A DNA stretch of 64,000 bases from Paenarthrobacter aurescens (GTDB taxonomy: Bacteria; Actinomycetota; Actinomycetes; Actinomycetales; Micrococcaceae): contig NZ_JAOEFX010000002.1 in NCBI RefSeq assembly GCF_025421775.1, positions 1 through 64,000 on the forward strand, in the 5' to 3' direction. Of the stretch, positions 59,650 through 64,000 are shown one piece after another. Numbering within the stretch: the first letter of the stretch is position 1; every line of letters starts with the position of its first letter. The notes below the pieces were generated by a model. That model made no database searches. It had not been told where the DNA came from and worked only from the letters and a program-made list of their open reading frames with translations. The position numbers and the translations under genes are program-made.

Positions 59650-60975
59650 ATGTCAGGACACACTGCGCTCGCACCGTCGAGCACGGCCGCGAAGCGCAAA
59701 GAAGCGCGCACGGTCATCATGTCCAGCTATCTGGGCAGCACCATCGAGTTCTACGACTTCCTGCTGTACGCAACAGCGGCGGCGGTCGCTTTCCCCAAAG
59801 TGTTCTTCGCCGGTACGGACGAATGGGTGGGCGTCGTTGCTGCTTACGCCACGTTCGCTGCGGGCTATGTTGCCCGTCCTTTGGGCGGCATCATTTTCGG
59901 CCACTTCGGTGACCGCATCGGACGCAAGGGCATGCTCATCGTGTCCATGGCCATGATGGGCATTGCCTCTACCTTGATTGGCCTGATCCCTGGAGCCAAC
60001 GTCATTGGCCCCTGGGGTGCCGTGATCCTGGTGGTCCTGCGTGTGTGCCAAGGCATCGCCGTCGGTGGTGAATGGGGTGGTGCTGCACTGATGGCTCTGG
60101 AACACTCGGATCCCAAACGGCGCGGTTTCGCGGCGTCGTTCGTGAACGCGGGTGCACCCACAGGTGCCGTTCTGGGCACAGTGGTCATGGGCATCTTCTC
60201 GGCCCTTCCGCAGGATGCTTTCCTGGCCTGGGGCTGGCGTGTGCCGTTCCTGTTGTCGTTTGTGCTCCTGATCGTGGGCATGTTCGTCAGGCTGAGGGTC
60301 TCCGAAAGCCCGATCTTCGCAGAAGCCGTGGCCAAGGAAACCGCCCAGGGCGCCAAGCGCAAGATTCCGCTGTTGGAAGTGCTGAAGCGTCCCAAGGCAC
60401 TGATCATGATCATGTTTGCCGGTGCCGCCGGTTTCGGCCTCCAAGTGGTGCTGCCCACGTTCTCCGTGACCTATGCAGTATCCAAGGGCGCCCCGCAACA
60501 GGGCGTGCTCTATGCGTTCGCCGGAGCCTCGGCCATCTCCATCCTCTTCGTCCTGCTGGGCGGCAGGTTGTCCGATCGTTTTGGCCGCCGGCCAGTGATG
60601 GTCACCGGCTTGGCCCTGTTCATCCTGTACCTTTTCCCCATGTTCGGGATGCTCAGCTCGGGCAACATTGCCCTCGTCTTCCTGGCCTTCACCGTGGCGC
60701 TCATACTCCACTCTTCGCTGTACGGACCACTCGCTGCCTTTGTGTCCGAACAATTCGGCACCACCAACCGCTACACCGGCGCAGCCGTTGGCTATCAGTT
60801 GGCCACCTTGATCGGAGCCGGCTTCACACCTGGCATCGTCGCCGGACTTTATAAGGACGCCGGCCAGAGCATCGTCCCCGTGGTGGTGTTCCTGTCCCTC
60901 ATGTCGCTGGTGTCGATTGTCTTCATCCTGCTGACGCGGGAGTCTAAGAACAACGACCTCTCTACGGTCAGTTAG
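59650..60975 (+). CDS. MFS transporter, metabolite:proton symporter family
   Basis: A 441-residue, 12-helix carrier. IMSSYLGSTIEFYDFLLYATAAAVAFP and GHFGDRIGRKGMLI are signatures of the MHS group, which carries aromatic or organic acids such as shikimate, alpha-ketoglutarate and aromatic acids. It is probably the uptake system for the cluster's substrate. AAGGAA precedes ATG 59650. Confidence 0.88.
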   Translation: MSGHTALAPSSTAAKRKEARTVIMSSYLGSTIEFYDFLLYATAAAVAFPKVFFAGTDEWVGVVAAYATFAAGYVARPLGGIIFGHFGDRIGRKGMLIVSMAMMGIASTLIGLIPGANVIGPWGAVILVVLRVCQGIAVGGEWGGAALMALEHSDPKRRGFAASFVNAGAPTGAVLGTVVMGIFSALPQDAFLAWGWRVPFLLSFVLLIVGMFVRLRVSESPIFAEAVAKETAQGAKRKIPLLEVLKRPKALIMIMFAGAAGFGLQVVLPTFSVTYAVSKGAPQQGVLYAFAGASAISILFVLLGGRLSDRFGRRPVMVTGLALFILYLFPMFGMLSSGNIALVFLAFTVALILHSSLYGPLAAFVSEQFGTTNRYTGAAVGYQLATLIGAGFTPGIVAGLYKDAGQSIVPVVVFLSLMSLVSIVFILLTRESKNNDLSTVS

Positions 60976-60987
60976 GAGTAACACACC

Positions 60988-62538
60988 ATGGACAACAACG
61001 GAGTTGGATCCTGGCTGCACCGGCGCCGCATCAAGTCCGGCAGCAAGACTGCTGTCATTTCCCGCGGGCAGACTTTGAGCTACGCGGAACTCGCCGACCG
61101 GACCGACCGCTTGGCCACCGCCCTCAGGGACAGGGGAGTGGCCAAAGGCCACCGGGTGGCCTATCTGGGCGAGAACCACCCCTCTTTTGTGGAGACCTTC
61201 TTCGCCTGTGGGCTGCTCGGCGCGATCTTCGTCCCGCTGAACACCCGCCTCGCAGCCCCGGAACTCCAGTTCCAGCTGCAGGATTCAGGGGCCCGGCTCC
61301 TGGTCAACGCCGCTGCTTTGGACACTGTTGCCGCTGCTTCCGTGGTGGACACGGACATCACCCACCGTCTTGTGGTGGCTCCCGACGGCGGGACCGACGG
61401 TTCCGCTGTTAAGCCGCCCTCCGGCGTCGAGCACTATGGCGACGTGATCGACGCGGCATTCCCGACGCCGCTGGACGACGCCGTTACCCTGGACGACGGG
61501 GCCATGATCCTCTACACCTCCGGCACCACCGGCAAGCCGAAGGGTGCACTGCTGACCCACGGCAACATCACGTGGAACTGCATCAACACGGTGGTGGACA
61601 TGGACTTGAACCGCAACGATGTGGCGCTGATGATTTCACCGCTGTTCCACGTGGCGTCATTGGACATGGGCCTGCTGCCGATGCTGCTCAAGGGCGCCAC
61701 AGTGGTGCTGGAAGCCAAGTTCGACGCCGGCCGGGTACTGGAACTCGTGGGCCAGCACAACGTCACCACACTCAACGGCGTCCCCACCACCTTCCAGATG
61801 CTCTGCGACCATCCGGACTGGTCGACGGCGGACCTCAGCTCGCTGGACAAGCTCACCTGCGGCGGTTCTGCCGTTCCGGGCCGGGTTTTGGAGGCGTATG
61901 AGCAGCGGGGTATTGGATTCACCAGCTGCTATGGCATGACCGAAACCGCACCCGGTGCGACAATGCTGCCGGCATCGAGGTCCAAGGAAAAGGCTGGCTC
62001 TGCGGGTCTGCCGCACTTCTTCACCGACGTGCGGATCGCGGATCCCCTGGGCGGGGTTGCTGCTCCTGGCACGGTGGGGGAGATCCAGATCTCCGGGCCC
62101 AACGTGATCAAGGAGTACTGGAACAGGCCGGAGGCGACGGCGGACAGCTATGCAGATACGTCGTGGTTCCGCTCCGGCGACATGGGCCACCAGGACGGGG
62201 AGGGCTTCCTGTTCGTTTCGGATCGAATCAAGGACATGATCATCTCCGGCGGCGAGAACATCTACCCTGCCGAGGTGGAAGCTGCCATTGCGGAATTGCC
62301 CGCAGTGGGGAGCGTGGCTGTGATCGGAGTCGCCGATGAAACATGGGGCGAAGTCCCGAGGGCCATCGTGACCCTGCGGGAGGGGGAATCGCTGACCGAG
62401 GAGCAGCTGCGCTCGCATCTGGACGGCCGGTTGGCCCGTTACAAGATCCCCAAGTCGGTGGTGTTTGTCGAGGAGATGCCGCGCACGGCCAGCGGAAAAA
62501 TCCGGAAGATGGACCTCCGGAAGCACTACGCCCTGTGA
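60988..62538 (+). CDS. Acyl-CoA synthetase (AMP-forming)
   Basis: A 516-residue ligase of the ANL superfamily: P-loop LYTSGTTGKPKGALLTH, GYGMTE-like CYGMTETAPG, WFRSGDMGHQDGEGFLFVSDRIKDMIISGGENIYPAEVE and the A10 lysine in PRTASGKIRK. It activates the acid as its CoA thioester, the first enzymatic step. TAGGAG lies before ATG 60988. The downstream DUF3237 gene overlaps its stop (GTGA). Confidence 0.9.
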   Translation: MDNNGVGSWLHRRRIKSGSKTAVISRGQTLSYAELADRTDRLATALRDRGVAKGHRVAYLGENHPSFVETFFACGLLGAIFVPLNTRLAAPELQFQLQDSGARLLVNAAALDTVAAASVVDTDITHRLVVAPDGGTDGSAVKPPSGVEHYGDVIDAAFPTPLDDAVTLDDGAMILYTSGTTGKPKGALLTHGNITWNCINTVVDMDLNRNDVALMISPLFHVASLDMGLLPMLLKGATVVLEAKFDAGRVLELVGQHNVTTLNGVPTTFQMLCDHPDWSTADLSSLDKLTCGGSAVPGRVLEAYEQRGIGFTSCYGMTETAPGATMLPASRSKEKAGSAGLPHFFTDVRIADPLGGVAAPGTVGEIQISGPNVIKEYWNRPEATADSYADTSWFRSGDMGHQDGEGFLFVSDRIKDMIISGGENIYPAEVEAAIAELPAVGSVAVIGVADETWGEVPRAIVTLREGESLTEEQLRSHLDGRLARYKIPKSVVFVEEMPRTASGKIRKMDLRKHYAL

Positions 62539-63005
62539 ACCCGTTCCCGGAGCCGCCCGTGTTGTCGTTCCTGGCGACGTTGAGCGTCAACGTGGACCCG
62601 CCGGTTGATGTCGGGGTAACGCCGGAGGGGCATCGGCGGATCATTCCGATTGTCGGCGGGACGGTAGCCGGCCCGGGATTCAACGGGCGGGTCCTGCCGG
62701 CCGGTGCTGACTTCCAGCTTCTTCGCAGTGCTGAAATGACCGAGCTGGACGCCAGGTACGCTGTGGAACTTGAGGGCGGAGAGGTGGTTTATGTGCATAA
62801 CCCGGCGCTCCGGTTTGGAGCCGCGGAGGACATTGCCCGGCTTAATAGGGGCGAGGATGTGGATCCGGCGCTGATCTACTTCCGGTGTACACCGCGGTTC
62901 TCCACCGCAGCACCCGGGCTGGCGTGGCTGAATCACGTGATCGCTGTGGGAACGGGGCGGCGAAGGCCGGGTTTGGTGGAAATCGACGTCTTCACCGTCG
63001 CCTAA
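62535..63005 (+). CDS. DUF3237 domain protein
   Basis: A 156-residue beta-barrel protein: LSFLATLSVNVDPPVDVG, GHRRIIPIVGGTVAGPGFNGRVLPAGADFQLL, and RFSTAAPGLAWLNHVIAVGTGRRRPGLVEIDVFTV. The function of this family is not known. GTG 62535 overlaps the ligase stop TGA, a sign of coupling, and the gene closes the catabolic operon, so it may act on its CoA or aromatic intermediates (inference). Confidence 0.85.
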   Translation: MNPFPEPPVLSFLATLSVNVDPPVDVGVTPEGHRRIIPIVGGTVAGPGFNGRVLPAGADFQLLRSAEMTELDARYAVELEGGEVVYVHNPALRFGAAEDIARLNRGEDVDPALIYFRCTPRFSTAAPGLAWLNHVIAVGTGRRRPGLVEIDVFTVA

Positions 63006-63027
63006 GGAAGCGAACATCAGGGAAAAG

Positions 63028-63049
63028 AAAAACGTGCGGGAGCGTTTTT
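63028..63049 (+). terminator. Possible terminator after the catabolic operon
   Basis: AAAAACG (63028-63034) pairs with CGTTTTT (63043-63049), 23 bases after the stop. The T run is good; the stem is short. Confidence 0.5.
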
Positions 63050-63200
63050 CGGCGACATAATCCGTTATAGGGCTAAATCGGGGTTAATTTCATCCAACGA
63101 ACTGCGTAATTGGCTTCCGGGGCATTACGATAGGCACGACTCATCATCACTGAGTACGACGCATCTCAATGACTCACACCTATCCCCGGGGGGAAAACCA

Positions 63201-63698
63201 ATGACCAGCTACCCGCAACAACCGCAACAGACCCAGCCCTATGCAGCAGAGGCCGGCGAGCCGCCGCTGTGGGCTCCGTACTATGGCGCTCCTATCGGCG
63301 CAGCCGTCAAGCGCTTCTTCAAGAAGTACACAGACTTCACCGGCCGTGCGAGCCGCAGCGAATACTGGTGGGTGGCCTTGGCGCTTGGCGTCATCGGCTT
63401 TGTCCTGCAGATCCTCACACTGGTCCTTGGCAGCGCCGGTGCCACCGTTTCTGCAAGCGGGACGGCCACCCCAGGCCCGGGCTCGGTTGTGGGCCTGATC
63501 CTGATCATCGTCTTCTACCTCGCGGTCCTCATTCCTTCCATCGCGCTGCTGGTTCGTCGTTTGCACGATGGCAACTTCAGCGGTTGGTTGGCCCTCCTTG
63601 GCCTCATTCCGGGCGTTGGCGGCCTTGCCATCCTGGTCTTCGCGCTTCTGCCGTCCAACCCGGCCGGCCAGCGCTTCGACCAGCCGAAGGCCGCGTAG
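63201..63698 (+). CDS. DUF805 domain membrane protein
   Basis: A 165-residue protein: a polar glutamine/proline-rich N terminus (TSYPQQPQQTQPYAAE), then the DUF805 core FFKKYTDFTGRASRSEYWWVALALGVIGF with three or four transmembrane helices and LVRRLHDGNFSGWLALLGLIPGVGG. Such proteins are inner-membrane proteins of unknown function. ATG 63201 follows GGGGGGAAAA. A terminator follows at 63717. Confidence 0.88.
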   Translation: MTSYPQQPQQTQPYAAEAGEPPLWAPYYGAPIGAAVKRFFKKYTDFTGRASRSEYWWVALALGVIGFVLQILTLVLGSAGATVSASGTATPGPGSVVGLILIIVFYLAVLIPSIALLVRRLHDGNFSGWLALLGLIPGVGGLAILVFALLPSNPAGQRFDQPKAA

Positions 63699-63716
63699 TA
63701 GCAACAGCACCACAGT

Positions 63717-63749
63717 AAAAGGGGCGGCACGCGATGTGCTGCCCCTTTT
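63717..63749 (+). terminator. Terminator after the DUF805 gene
   Basis: AAAAGGGGCGGCAC (63717-63730) and GTGCTGCCCCTTTT (63736-63749) pair with one G-T mismatch around a five-base loop, with a T run at the end. Confidence 0.9.
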
Positions 63750-63751
63750 GC

Positions 63752-63807
63752 GTGCCCGCGGCGTACGTGCCCCGCGGCGTACGTGCCCGCGGCGTACGTG
63801 CCCCGCG
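63752..63807. repeat. GC-rich 15/16-bp tandem repeat
   Basis: Units GTGCCC(C)GCGGCGTAC: 15 bp at 63752-63766, 16 bp at 63767-63782, 15 bp at 63783-63797, then a partial unit to 63807. Unit length alternates 15/16 because of a third or fourth C. It lies between the terminator and the next gene. Confidence 0.85.
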
Positions 63808-63864
63808 TGACTGCCCGTGCAATGCTGTGACTGACGCGGACCGACCCCAACGACGAGGAGTGCC

Positions 63865-64000
63865 ATGTCCAGCCCTTCACCGATGAGGCCCAACCCTCCA
63901 CACATGAGGACCATCAGGCGCTGCGCTGTGGTTGGCGGCGGCATCATCGGCGTTGCCGTGGCGAGGGAGCTCGCCAAGAAGCTCGATGGCGCCCAGGTCA
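63865..64000 (+). CDS. LhgO-like FAD-dependent oxidoreductase, 3'-truncated by window end
   Basis: Only the first 45 codons are present: after a short N-terminal tail, RRCAVVGGGIIGVAVAREL shows the FAD-binding GxGxxG fold and the context KKLDGAQV resembles L-2-hydroxyglutarate oxidases (DAO family). ATG 63865 has GAGGAG (63855-63860) upstream; ATG 63883 is an alternative. The specific substrate needs the rest of the gene. Confidence 0.7.
   Translation, partial: MSSPSPMRPNPPHMRTIRRCAVVGGGIIGVAVARELAKKLDGAQV

Noticed and set aside
59653..61179. 508-codon open frame on the minus strand opposite the MHS transporter and ligase
   Set aside because: Translation is histidine-, glutamine- and aspartate-rich without any domain, a typical mirror of high-GC coding DNA; the plus-strand genes carry clear family motifs.
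63752..63807. CRISPR-like array at the tandem repeat
   Set aside because: Units are contiguous without spacers; no cas gene nearby. No CRISPR array was seen anywhere in the window.

Overview
The window is high-GC DNA with dense, often translationally coupled genes, frequent GTG/TTG starts, Tat and lipoprotein export signals, a trehalose OtsA/OtsB pair and an Arr-type rifampin ADP-ribosyltransferase. Together these point to a free-living soil actinobacterium of the Micrococcaceae, most like Arthrobacter or Paenarthrobacter. That assignment is inference from gene content and style; no database was searched.

Layout. 1-280: the end of an rRNA operon (5S rRNA and terminator). 342-7493: SRPBCC and GNAT genes, an alpha-glucosidase/LacI operon with two LacI-type operators, a GlcD-like FAD oxidase, a CynX-type MFS carrier and a GNAT remnant. 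7510-13139: a tripartite tricarboxylate transporter (tctCBA) divergent from a TcuA-like dehydrogenase and its GntR regulator. 13284-24000: small enzymes, then a six-gene Opp/Dpp ABC transporter plus cytosine-deaminase-like operon, divergent from an unusual amidohydrolase and an FCD-GntR regulator. 24064-31809: DUF4032/hexosaminidase pair, an orphan MsmK-type ABC ATPase, otsA-otsB and a membrane-anchored DsbA-like protein. 31957-37760: tRNA-Thr(TGT) followed by a sparsely coding accessory stretch of small membrane proteins, two SipW-type secreted proteins, a divergent cold-shock protein and an SdpI-like protein. 37851-38973: an HTH / Clp-N / Arr operon behind a tandem-operator, apparently leaderless promoter. 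38986-47420: DedA, then a fructan (GH32) utilisation locus with a sugar ABC importer lacking its own ATPase and a LacI regulator. 47489-55318: housekeeping genes (RecQ, NnrD, NDH-2, YqeY, DUF72). 55420-63005: a MarR-controlled CoA-dependent side-chain-shortening cluster, probably for phenylpropanoids. 63201-64000: DUF805 protein, GC-rich tandem repeats and the start of an LhgO-like oxidase.

How the parts work together. Each catabolic locus couples a transporter, enzymes and a local repressor, and the repressor's probable operators can be read in the intergenic DNA: TGGAAGCGCTTGCA-like for the alpha-glucosidase operon, CTAAAACGCTTGA for the fructan locus, GTATAC-core sites for tct/tcu, and TTGGTATACCAA-like sites shared by the CynX carrier and the Opp/amidohydrolase locus 15 kb away. 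The fructan importer may borrow the orphan MsmK ATPase. The most novel-looking items are the HTH/Clp-N/Arr operon, the shared GntR-type operator linking two distant loci, and the amidohydrolase that lacks the usual HxH metal motif.
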